IMG/VR virus record: IMGVR_UViG_3300020433_000050
Coordinates: 1-23,147 of that record
Strand: one strand, 5' to 3'
Source of the DNA: a virus
DNA: 23,147 nucleotides
In this document: positions 4,753 to 12,550 of the stretch, in pieces
Position numbering within the stretch: position 1 is the stretch's first letter
Layout of the letters: every line of letters begins with the position of its first letter
Made by a program: the position numbers and the translations under genes
The notes under the pieces: generated by a model
Databases searched by the model: none
What the model was told of the DNA's origin: nothing
Seen by the model: only the letters and a program-made list of their open reading frames with translations

Positions 4753-7700
4753 TGGCTGCTTTTATACAAGAGACTGGTAGAAGTTTTCCTAATCCAATAG
4801 GCGGACCTACCTACAAAGAGACGTTTAAGCGTCCTGCTAGTGGTAAGTATCGTTCTCATGCTAACCATAGCGGACCTGGGACGGACTATAATATAACGTT
4901 TAATGGTAGTGGGGCGGGTAGTAATCCTTTAGGAGAAGATGTAGTCTTTTACATAGGAGCAGCAAATAGAGAGTGTGTAGACTACTGTGACTTTCAGAGA
5001 CAAGGTATATTCAGATGGTATCGTCCAAGTAAAGATGACCACCATTATAGTAATGATGGATTAGGTAAAGAAGCATTTGGTCATGAGGATGAGTCATGGC
5101 AGAAAGCAATAAAAGGATATAACGCTGAGCCTCGTAGTGGTAAACCTGTATTCTATGTGATGTCTAAACAGGTTACAGGCTCTGAGCCACTCAAGATGTA
5201 TTATTCATATTGGCCTGATGACACTATACTAACAGTGGGAAGCAATAGTCCTGTTAACGTTGGTGTTGGTAGAAACTATTACAAGTTTATAAGAATAATA
5301 GGATACGTATTTACTAGCGAGGCAGCTGCACAAGACTTCAGAGAGAATGATGAAGACATATTCCCTATCTATCATTACAAGTTACAGAGGAATGGACAGG
5401 ACATAAGTCCTCAATTTGGTTTTAATCCATCTCAACCTCCTAGTGGTGCAGATATTGATAACTTCTATACCATTGACCCTACTAGAGAAGTCAACATTAC
5501 AGGCGGACCTATTGCCTCTCCACAACCACGTGACCGAGAATACGTGTATCAGGGTATCATAGGGTATTGTTTTGCACAAGATTCATCTGCTGCACCAGTA
5601 GAAAGAGTAGTGCAAGGTAGTGCTATAGGTCCTACAGGTAATGGAGTTGATAGAAGTGGGTGGTATGCCTATGATGATGACGAGTATGGTAGCGGAAGAT
5701 ACGCAGGAAGTCCTGCATACAGTTATAATAACTACAGAATGTTTGACCCAGTGTCATATCCTGGGTTTAATGGAGCATATCCAGGTACTCCTGGGTTAGC
5801 AGGATGGGGAAATGGCACGGATGGTGTTGAAATTCTAGACGCAGACGCTAATTTCGAGTGGTTTTATGGGTTAAGTGGTGCAACGAAGGCTGCGGTACCT
5901 CGTTATCTAGGTTTTGAAGACTCGTATGACACACAATTCCTGTATTATCTCTATGACACGACCTATCCTTGGAATGGTCCTGTCTTTTCTTGTCAATATG
6001 TACTCAATGATATACCATGTTGCCCAAATACTACAGTAGGAGACGACGATGAATGCATACCCAACTTCTCTTTCCACTCACATTTCTATGAAATACGTCA
6101 AGATTCATGGGAAACTACCGAAACACGTCTCAAAATCAACGATGGCAGTGAGGATACTAACGCATGTTTCTTTGAAATCGACTCAAAAACTAAAAGATTG
6201 CTGTTTAGATACACATCTAACAACGGAAATGCCTTTGAAAGAGGTCAAAAACTGAATGGTTGGGACATAAACTCTGTATCTTACTTCGGAGATGAGTTAA
6301 AATGCGGATTAATAGAGTTAACTGGTGACGGAAATGACTTTACTTACGGTATTCCCATCACTTCTGAGACAGGAGCAACAGCAACAGTGCTTGCAGGGCG
6401 CGGAATACCCAATAAAGCTGGGTATTGTGGGGTGTATGAGTTTCCAAAACGCATATCTTACTACAAAGTGGAGATAGACCCTAACGCTTTGATACCTCAT
6501 CGCACTCTAGACGAGGCAATATTGAAGGCAGTAGTCAATAATAAGGGGGAAATTACGGATATTGATATAATCAATAGCGGACTTGGGTATAAAAATCCGA
6601 TTCTAAAGGTTATAGACCCGCGCGTAATGGATGATTTCTCCGCATCAGACACCTCAAAGTTTGTAAAGAAGCATTCACCTAAGATGAATCCTGATTGGAA
6701 GAAGGCAATTCCCGCTCCATCGTCAAAAGATGAGAATCAAGACCACATAGAAAACACATATAGCATATTTGATATCAAAGATAGGAAGAATCAAGCTACA
6801 AATAAGAATAGAGAGAAGCAAGTATTCCGAGAAGCGCAGATAGAAATCACTAGAGTAGACTCAATGGGAGCAATCAGGTCTATTCGCATCATTGATGGGG
6901 GGTCTGGATACAACCAAGTTAACCTCCCAGAGGTGTTTGTAAGCGACCCAGAGATGATGAAGTTTAAATCTCCTACTGTTGACGAGGGTGCTACCTCTAT
7001 TGACAATATGGGAAAGGAAATGGCAGAGGCATTTAACGCTGTAGGTGATTATGTGCCATCTCTTGCTTCTGATGAAACTGACAATCGCACGTCTATAGTA
7101 GAATCATTAGAGGAAATTACTCAAGGTAAGGAGATATTAGTACCTGATAGTTACATTCGTGTTGCTGAGAATACTACAGACACCACCAGACACTGTTTTA
7201 ACATCAAATCAGACTGTATCAATATTGATGCAAATGCAATAGTCAGTAAAGCGATGCCTGATGAGGAGGTTTTTGAATATGTAAGTCAGTTAAACCCAGG
7301 TGTTGCTAAGTTTGAAAAAGAAATAATGCCCATTGTATACAATACCGCTAAGCAAGTAGACACATATAACGCAGACAACTCACATGTATATGGTGCATTT
7401 GGTAAATCTAACTGTATCACAACAGGTCAACCTAAGTTATACAACATCACTAGGTGGTTTGACATGCCATGCGCATACCTAGATGTAGGTAATAAGAATA
7501 ATTTAACTAGCAGTCTACCAAATGTTGAGCCAGTAAGGAGAGGTGCTAGTAGAATAGCTGCAGATACTGAAAAAGCATTTGGATATTTACCATATAAGTA
7601 TTGCGCATCTACTGAGGAGTCTGCGTCATTTAGAGTATCATTGGAGATAAAGGGTAAGACGATAGGTGCGCAAGGCGAAGCATTCATGAATTTCTTTAAG

Positions 7701-8474
7701 AAGCAACCTAAACCAGTGCTTATGCCTAGAAGAGTAGTCCCTAAGATTGGTGCAAGCGGAGATGCGAAGACATGGAATTGTAATGACGGTACTGTAGATG
7801 GACGTTGTTACCGTGACCCCAATAACTCCGCAGATATTATATTTGTCCCTGTAGGTGGAGATGAGAATACTTATGACTATAACTCTCTAGGAGGATTTAA
7901 TGAGGTGCAGCAACTACAACTATGGATAGGCAATAACTTAAATGGCACAGGTAGTAGCACTGTAAGTTGGAATAACCCTGATGGTGGAAGCGGGTCTATG
8001 CCTTACTCATCTCTTAGTGTCAACTGTGGGTCATACCCAGGTGCGGAGTGTTGGGACACATATACTCGCGGAAGCGGAAACACTACAGGACCTTTAAACG
8101 TCTTCTCTGGATATGATGGCACTGGAAATGGAATCCCAGGAAATAGATGGTGGGAGATATCCGCATTTGGTGTAACTAATCCGTGGTGCACAGGATGCGG
8201 TGGTAGTGGTAGCGGACCTAGCGTAGGATTGACATTCGTTAATGATGTGTCTATTGCAACTAATCCACAGAGAGTAGATGAAAATAACAATATGCGATTA
8301 GGACCGTATAATGGTAAAATGACAGTAAGGAATTGGTTGAATGGTAGCACTATCGCATTAGGTAGAGCATTAAATAATACAGGCAATCCATTCTTTGATG
8401 AATGTAGTACAGAAGTGCCTCAGGGAAGACCGTATAACATAGGAAACAAAATTAACGACGGAGACATTGCATAG
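4752..8474 (+). CDS. Large virion structural protein, probably tail/baseplate (1240 aa)
   Basis: A 1240-residue protein starting at GTG 4752. Residues 86-276 hold up to three tandem units resembling the DUF5648 surface repeat: FRWYRPSKDDHHYS (87-100), YYSYWPDDTILT with RIIGYVFTS (150-189), and PIYHYKL...DNFYTIDP...YQGIIGYCFAQ (205-276). Two GxGY beta-repeats like those of the giant protein occur at about 590-620 (GLGY 611-614) and 700-725 (GSGY 717-720). The C-terminal third is rich in G, N and S and contains CTGCGGSGSG, giving a probable fibrous or beta-rich end. Cysteines cluster (C75/C79 and CC in DIPCCPN). No enzyme motif found. It is coupled to the genes on both sides and lies before the PAAR-like gene, so a spike, hub or tail-fibre role is likely. 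Cyanophage homologues are known to me only as structural proteins. Confidence 0.75.
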   Translation: MAAFIQETGRSFPNPIGGPTYKETFKRPASGKYRSHANHSGPGTDYNITFNGSGAGSNPLGEDVVFYIGAANRECVDYCDFQRQGIFRWYRPSKDDHHYSNDGLGKEAFGHEDESWQKAIKGYNAEPRSGKPVFYVMSKQVTGSEPLKMYYSYWPDDTILTVGSNSPVNVGVGRNYYKFIRIIGYVFTSEAAAQDFRENDEDIFPIYHYKLQRNGQDISPQFGFNPSQPPSGADIDNFYTIDPTREVNITGGPIASPQPRDREYVYQGIIGYCFAQDSSAAPVERVVQGSAIGPTGNGVDRSGWYAYDDDEYGSGRYAGSPAYSYNNYRMFDPVSYPGFNGAYPGTPGLAGWGNGTDGVEILDADANFEWFYGLSGATKAAVPRYLGFEDSYDTQFLYYLYDTTYPWNGPVFSCQYVLNDIPCCPNTTVGDDDECIPNFSFHSHFYEIRQDSWETTETRLKINDGSEDTNACFFEIDSKTKRLLFRYTSNNGNAFERGQKLNGWDINSVSYFGDELKCGLIELTGDGNDFTYGIPITSETGATATVLAGRGIPNKAGYCGVYEFPKRISYYKVEIDPNALIPHRTLDEAILKAVVNNKGEITDIDIINSGLGYKNPILKVIDPRVMDDFSASDTSKFVKKHSPKMNPDWKKAIPAPSSKDENQDHIENTYSIFDIKDRKNQATNKNREKQVFREAQIEITRVDSMGAIRSIRIIDGGSGYNQVNLPEVFVSDPEMMKFKSPTVDEGATSIDNMGKEMAEAFNAVGDYVPSLASDETDNRTSIVESLEEITQGKEILVPDSYIRVAENTTDTTRHCFNIKSDCINIDANAIVSKAMPDEEVFEYVSQLNPGVAKFEKEIMPIVYNTAKQVDTYNADNSHVYGAFGKSNCITTGQPKLYNITRWFDMPCAYLDVGNKNNLTSSLPNVEPVRRGASRIAADTEKAFGYLPYKYCASTEESASFRVSLEIKGKTIGAQGEAFMNFFKKQPKPVLMPRRVVPKIGASGDAKTWNCNDGTVDGRCYRDPNNSADIIFVPVGGDENTYDYNSLGGFNEVQQLQLWIGNNLNGTGSSTVSWNNPDGGSGSMPYSSLSVNCGSYPGAECWDTYTRGSGNTTGPLNVFSGYDGTGNGIPGNRWWEISAFGVTNPWCTGCGGSGSGPSVGLTFVNDVSIATNPQRVDENNNMRLGPYNGKMTVRNWLNGSTIALGRALNNTGNPFFDECSTEVPQGRPYNIGNKINDGDIA

Positions 8475-9007
8475 TGGCATTTGGATTTCTAAAACCTGTT
8501 ACTTCACTGAATGGATTACCTTGCAGTGGTCATGGTCTCTGTTTACCTTCCACTGTGCACTCCGTGCAATCTTGTGGTAGCGCACCAATACCGTATTCTA
8601 TAGTAATTAAGAATAAGACATGTTGGTGGCCACCTCAACCACTAGTACCAACCTTCCCCATTACACCTGAGCGTGCAATGGTGCAAGTAAACAGGATTCC
8701 TGTTATGGTATTTGGTGATACATTCACCCCGCACATCGCTGTATGCACAAATATAATAATCTATATGTGTCCATGTGGAAAATCGATGTGCCCTATACCA
8801 ACTCCCATTCCATGTAGTATACTAACTATAGAAGATAATGGTGGAGTTGGTCACATCAGAGTCTGTAACGCAACAACGCTTACAGTCTTTGCGCACAAAC
8901 GTCCATTAGCACGCATACTAGACCCGTTAGGTGTCGGAGTACCTGGATTCTCCTTACCTTGCTTCTCAGTTATTGCGTGGGGACACCCAACTGTGTTAGC
9001 ATCTTAG
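8474..9007 (+). CDS. Cysteine-rich PAAR-like protein, candidate spike tip (177 aa)
   Basis: The GTG start overlaps the previous TAG (TAGTG). The protein has 11 cysteines (17, 23, 34, 50, 91, 99, 101, 106, 114, 131, 163) and histidines at 20, 29, 87, 127, 141 and 171, a strong metal-binding signature. NRIPVMVFGDTFTPH (73-87) and the C-terminal WGHPTVLAS (169-177) match the 'PV...GD...' and 'GSPTV' strands of PAAR-repeat proteins, which cap the spike of contractile tails and bind a metal ion at the tip. It is about twice the length of a single PAAR domain, with an unusual proline/cysteine-rich insertion around 95-115. Position between the large structural protein and gp25 supports a role like T4 gp5.4. 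The assignment is by pattern only. Confidence 0.6.
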   Translation: MAFGFLKPVTSLNGLPCSGHGLCLPSTVHSVQSCGSAPIPYSIVIKNKTCWWPPQPLVPTFPITPERAMVQVNRIPVMVFGDTFTPHIAVCTNIIIYMCPCGKSMCPIPTPIPCSILTIEDNGGVGHIRVCNATTLTVFAHKRPLARILDPLGVGVPGFSLPCFSVIAWGHPTVLAS

Positions 9008-9024
9008 TAAATTAACCTTAAATT

Positions 9025-9171
9025 ATGGCAACAAAAACTGGAATGATGGGCTCAGTCTTTAATACAGACTCTAGACCCAAAAAATCTCGACAAGGAAGAG
9101 GAAAACATTCAAAATATTCTGCAACAAGCAGAAATGGAGCAAAGAAAAGGTATCGTGGACAGGGTAAGTGA
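9025..9171 (+). CDS. Small, strongly basic conserved phage protein (48 aa)
   Basis: ATG 9025 to TGA 9169-9171. The sequence MATKTGMMGSVFNTDSRPKK continues through RQGRGKHSKY to KKRYRGQGK, about one third K/R and almost no hydrophobic core, so it is probably disordered until bound to nucleic acid or to an acidic partner. Short proteins with an RPKK-x-RQGR...RYRGQGK layout are well conserved next to baseplate genes of cyanophages, as I recall, without a known role. GTGA overlap with the next gene shows coupled translation. Confidence 0.65.
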   Translation: MATKTGMMGSVFNTDSRPKKSRQGRGKHSKYSATSRNGAKKRYRGQGK

Positions 9172-9824
9172 GTTTTTTAGTCCATAATTTACCTCCAAGA
9201 GAGATTTTAGTGAGAAAGGAGTATCTCTATGACCTAAAAAAGGGTCATGGAGAGTTTACTCCTGGGATTTGGATATCAGTTAAGAGTGTAGAAGCAAAAG
9301 CTTTGTATTTTGAGACACTTTTGACCGAGTATGGAGCACTTTTTGATAAATTACCACTAAGTGCCTTTGTTTGGAAGAAGGATCATGGCGATTTACTGCC
9401 ATTAGACACTTTACAACTGTGGGATTGCTTCGATTACAACATTACAGTCATTGAAAAACCCCTTTTAGGACGTTGCTCCTTCTTTGGAAAGGATAAAAAG
9501 ATGCATTCTGGCGAATATGAGTTTACTATTGACTCATGTCACAGTGAAAGCTCGACTCTCAACGTCAATTTTAGTGAATATGACCCCGAGCACAAGTCAT
9601 TTAACGTTATACGACTAGATAATGGTCAATTTGCTGCTCAACCAAACAATAGAATCATCTGGAAGGACATGAGTTTGATTCCAGAAAACACAAAAATGCC
9701 TGATTTTAATGTTTGTAGTCAGAATTATAGAGTAGAGACATCAGACAAGTGGTCAGTAGGGCATTCTGACGAATGGATGTATAAAACTGAGGAAGAAAAA
9801 AAATCTGAAAATGATGCTAAATAG
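9168..9824 (+). CDS. Conserved hypothetical virion-associated protein (218 aa)
   Basis: GTG 9168 overlaps the preceding TGA (GTGA). The 218-residue protein is soluble and of mixed alpha/beta character, with PPREILVRKEYLYDLKKGHG at 9-28, WISVKSVEAKALYFETLL at 35-52, and a very acidic/basic tail (EEEKKSENDAK). No catalytic motif is visible. Its place, two genes before gp25, is that of T4 gp53 or other baseplate assembly genes in related phages, but the sequence does not resemble T4 gp53 as I know it, so I do not assign that name. Similar proteins recur at this position in cyanophages as far as I recall. Function unknown; baseplate component or assembly factor is the best guess. Confidence 0.65.
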   Translation: MSFLVHNLPPREILVRKEYLYDLKKGHGEFTPGIWISVKSVEAKALYFETLLTEYGALFDKLPLSAFVWKKDHGDLLPLDTLQLWDCFDYNITVIEKPLLGRCSFFGKDKKMHSGEYEFTIDSCHSESSTLNVNFSEYDPEHKSFNVIRLDNGQFAAQPNNRIIWKDMSLIPENTKMPDFNVCSQNYRVETSDKWSVGHSDEWMYKTEEEKKSENDAK

Positions 9825-9876
9825 ATATTGAGCGATAGAAACCGCAATAAAAGTTCTGTTATGACACAGGAGGATT

Positions 9877-10032
9877 ATGGTGGTAAAAGTAGACCGAGCG
9901 GAATGGTTTATTGCCAGTGGGCAATCGTTAATCACTGACTATGTTGGTGATAAATATCAAGAAAAAGGATGTAAATGCCTAGCTACAGATTCAGAGCAGA
10001 AAAATACGTCAGTAGAGGTTTCAAGGATTTAG
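9877..10032 (+). CDS. Possible small protein overlapping the start of gp25 (51 aa)
   Basis: An excellent ribosome site AGGAGG (9868-9873) sits 3 bases before ATG 9877 and 6 bases before GTG 9880; the GTG has the better spacing. The frame reads MVVKVDRAEWFIASGQSLIT, then DYVGDKYQEKGCKC, and continues to TAG 10030-10032, overlapping the first 58 bases of gp25 in another frame. The part before the overlap looks like genuine protein. The tail inside gp25 looks less natural, so the true C-terminus may differ. No family recognised. It would be the only explanation for so strong a ribosome site here. Confidence 0.45.
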   Translation: MVVKVDRAEWFIASGQSLITDYVGDKYQEKGCKCLATDSEQKNTSVEVSRI

Positions 10033-10388
10033 CAATCTCAATGAGTGCTAACCCATCTACAAAAGATTTTGGTGCTGTGAAAAATGAGAGAGCAATCTCT
10101 CAATCTGTGCGTAACCTTTTATTGACTATGTTTGGTGAAAGACCTTTTCAACCTCAGATTGGGTCTAGAATCAAAAAACTTTTATTTGAAAACTGGGACG
10201 TCTTTGCTGCGGATGCTATTCGCACAGAGATTTTTAATGTTATGGAAAGACTAGAACCTCGAATCCAAGTGACAGAGGTTAAAGTAGATGATTCTCCAGA
10301 TAATAATGCTGTTGACATATCAATGGATTATATTATTGTAGGACAAGAATTAGTCCAAAACATAGAATTCTTATTAGAGAAGACGTAA
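9975..10388 (+). CDS. 25: Baseplate wedge protein gp25 (GPW/gp25 family)
   Basis: The 137-residue length and the signature AISQSVRNLLLTMFGERPFQ (40-59) followed by PQIGSRIKKLLFEN (60-73) identify the GPW/gp25 family. The G-E-R-P-F-x-P turn (E55, R56, P57, F58, P60) is the family's core. The C-terminal half alternates strands (IQVTEVKVDDS, AVDISMDYIIVG). In T4, gp25 joins gp6 and gp53 in the wedge, contacts the inner baseplate and helps nucleate the sheath, being homologous to the sheath's handshake domain. AAAGGA lies 7 bases before ATG 9975. gp6 begins one base after its stop, as expected for interacting partners. Confidence 0.95.
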   Translation: MPSYRFRAEKYVSRGFKDLAISMSANPSTKDFGAVKNERAISQSVRNLLLTMFGERPFQPQIGSRIKKLLFENWDVFAADAIRTEIFNVMERLEPRIQVTEVKVDDSPDNNAVDISMDYIIVGQELVQNIEFLLEKT

Positions 10389-10389
10389 A

Positions 10390-12543
10390 ATGCCTGCTAT
10401 ACCGTCACAATTAACCTCTCTAGATTTCTTTGAGATAAAAGAATCAATCAGGTCTTATCTAAGAACTAGACAAGAGTTTACTGATTATGATTTTGAAGGT
10501 AGTGCTGCCTCATATCTTATTGACATTCTAGCTTACAATACGTATTACACTGCATTCAACGCTAATATGGCATTGAATGAATCTTTTTTGGAATCTGCAA
10601 CCGTAAGAGATAATATTGTAAGAATTGCTAAACAATTAAACTACACTCCACGCTCAATCAAAGCACCTAAAGCATGTGTCCATATAAAAGCACAAACTAC
10701 TACAGCATTGAATGGCACTACGTTTCCTGAGTTTTGTGTATTGAGTAAAGGAGATGTATTTGTTGCTGATAACGCATTAGATACATTTACGTTTACCTTA
10801 ACTAGAGATATTCAAGTGCCAGTAGATACAGGCACAGGTATTGCAGACTTTTCTAACGTTATCATATATCAAGGTAATTTATTATCATTTAATTACACAG
10901 TTGATTACACTAAAAATCAAGAATTTGTAATTCCTGCAGAAAATGTTGATACTGAATTATTAACTGTTGATATTTCACCAAATGCACAGTCAAGTGAAAC
11001 TGATACTTACAACTTAGCAGGAAATGTAACGACACTTGATGAAAATTCTCGTGTTTTCTATCTTGAGGAGACTGATGACCAAAGATATAAAGTTATTTTC
11101 GGTGATGGTATAATAGGACGTCGTTTAATTGATGGTGAATTCATTACCATGAATTATGTGACCACAGTTGGTGTTGAAGCAAACGGTGCTGACAACTTTG
11201 CCTTTGTGGGACAGATAAGAGATTCAGATGGTCGCATAATACCTCCACAAAACATCACTACGATGACAAAGGAGAAGGCTCAGCAAGGTGAGAATGCAGA
11301 ATCGTCATTAAGTATTAAATTTAGAGCACCTAGAGCATATGCAACTCAAAACCGTGCTGTAACAGAATCAGACTACGAGCATATAGTAACTGAAATATAC
11401 CCACAGGCAGCGTCTGTAACCGCCTACGGTGGCGAGAAACTATCTCCACCTGTATATGGTAAGGTATACGTTGCAATTAGACCAAAAACAGGAAATAAAC
11501 TAAATGAGTCTACAAAAGCAAAAATTGAAAAAGATTTAAGAAAGTTTGCAGTTGCATCTATTCAACCTGAGGTGATTGACCCAACCAGTTTCTTTATTAT
11601 TCCAAAAGTTTATGCTTATTACAATGCAAATCAAACTGGACTTACTGGAAGTCAACTAGGTACTAAAATTTTACAGTCAATCGATGAATTTAACAGAAAC
11701 GGACAAACTGACAGATTTAATGATAGAATTGAAGGCTCAAAATTTGGTGCAATGGTCGATAATAGTGATACATCAATTTCTGGTAACGTTACACAACTTA
11801 CATTAGGACAAAATCTTGATAAATTCACTTTTGGTAATGTATTTACACAATGTTTGAATTTTGGTAACCCACTTTACGATCCTGGCAGTTTTGCAGGGAA
11901 TCCATCAGGAAGTGGTAGCGGTGGTAACGGTGGTATTGGAGATGGTAACGATGATGGTAGCGGTAATGGTGGAAATAACGGTCTAGGTGAAAAATGTAAA
12001 CCTAATTTCTCTGTTGTTAAGTCTGGGACATTTTATGCAACAGATTATACCGAAGATTTAGTAAATTTAACAACTGGCACAACCACAACTGCTGCTACAA
12101 CCGATACAGTCTTTTCTACTGATGATGCAACACAAGTTTTAGTCCCTGTAAACATCAGAGATGATGGAATGGGCAATCTTATGTTAGTTACAACTAGAGA
12201 TGAGTCAGAAGTTGTATTAAATGCTGCTGTAGGCACTGTGGACTATGGTAGTGGACAAGTTTGTGTAGGTCCTATTGCTATACAACAAACACCTGACGGG
12301 TCAGAGCAACTTCCAATCGCTGTTATGCCAATATCTCCAACTATTGAGATTCCCCCAGGTGTAGACCCTACTTTCTTTAATCCATCAGTCAATCCTATCG
12401 ATTACAACACCCAAAGTTTACCTGTTGCGGCTTTTGACCCTAATAATTTTTCTGGTTATAACTTAGGTGACACAAGTGGTCTAAATATCATTGACTACCC
12501 CTCAGATACCTTTACGTATCCAGTAGATACCTCTTGTTTCTAG
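10390..12543 (+). CDS. 6: Baseplate wedge protein gp6 (baseplate J-like)
   Basis: The 717-residue protein follows gp25 by one base. Its N-terminus (FFEIKESIRSYLRTRQEFTD, 13-32, then SYLIDILAYNTYYTAFNANM, 41-60, and an RDNIVRIAKQLNYTPRS helix) is typical of T4-type gp6, and the core has FGDGIIGRRL (237-246) and a TESDYEHIVTEIYP segment as in baseplate J-like proteins. gp6 dimers form the ring that joins the six wedges and binds gp25 and gp7. T4 gp6 is 660 residues. Here a glycine/asparagine-rich stretch (about 505-533) separates the core from a beta-rich C-terminal region (about 535-717) with IPPGVDP and Asn/Pro-rich segments. That low-complexity linker is unusual for a wedge core protein. Confidence 0.92.
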   Translation: MPAIPSQLTSLDFFEIKESIRSYLRTRQEFTDYDFEGSAASYLIDILAYNTYYTAFNANMALNESFLESATVRDNIVRIAKQLNYTPRSIKAPKACVHIKAQTTTALNGTTFPEFCVLSKGDVFVADNALDTFTFTLTRDIQVPVDTGTGIADFSNVIIYQGNLLSFNYTVDYTKNQEFVIPAENVDTELLTVDISPNAQSSETDTYNLAGNVTTLDENSRVFYLEETDDQRYKVIFGDGIIGRRLIDGEFITMNYVTTVGVEANGADNFAFVGQIRDSDGRIIPPQNITTMTKEKAQQGENAESSLSIKFRAPRAYATQNRAVTESDYEHIVTEIYPQAASVTAYGGEKLSPPVYGKVYVAIRPKTGNKLNESTKAKIEKDLRKFAVASIQPEVIDPTSFFIIPKVYAYYNANQTGLTGSQLGTKILQSIDEFNRNGQTDRFNDRIEGSKFGAMVDNSDTSISGNVTQLTLGQNLDKFTFGNVFTQCLNFGNPLYDPGSFAGNPSGSGSGGNGGIGDGNDDGSGNGGNNGLGEKCKPNFSVVKSGTFYATDYTEDLVNLTTGTTTTAATTDTVFSTDDATQVLVPVNIRDDGMGNLMLVTTRDESEVVLNAAVGTVDYGSGQVCVGPIAIQQTPDGSEQLPIAVMPISPTIEIPPGVDPTFFNPSVNPIDYNTQSLPVAAFDPNNFSGYNLGDTSGLNIIDYPSDTFTYPVDTSCF
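11908..11988 (+). repeat. Glycine-rich low-complexity linker in gp6
   Basis: Residues about 507-533 of gp6 are almost only G, S, N and D (GSGSGGNGGIGDGNDDGSGN and on). The DNA shows imperfect repeats of GGTAGCGGTGGTAACGG type, so it could expand or shrink by slippage. It lies at the junction of the conserved core and the C-terminal region. Confidence 0.75.
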
Positions 12544-12550
12544 GTGAAGA

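Noticed and set aside
4482-4868. 128-residue frame on the - strand
   Set aside because: It is antisense to the coiled-coil gene and the start of the 1240-residue gene, is serine/leucine-rich as expected of a shadow frame, and no - strand promoter is apparent.
8003-8386. 127-residue frame on the - strand
   Set aside because: It is antisense to the structural gene, and its proline/leucine-rich composition mirrors the Gly/Asn-rich codons opposite.
9168-9824. Identity as T4 gp53
   Set aside because: The position fits, but I can see no sequence resemblance to T4 gp53, so the name was not used.
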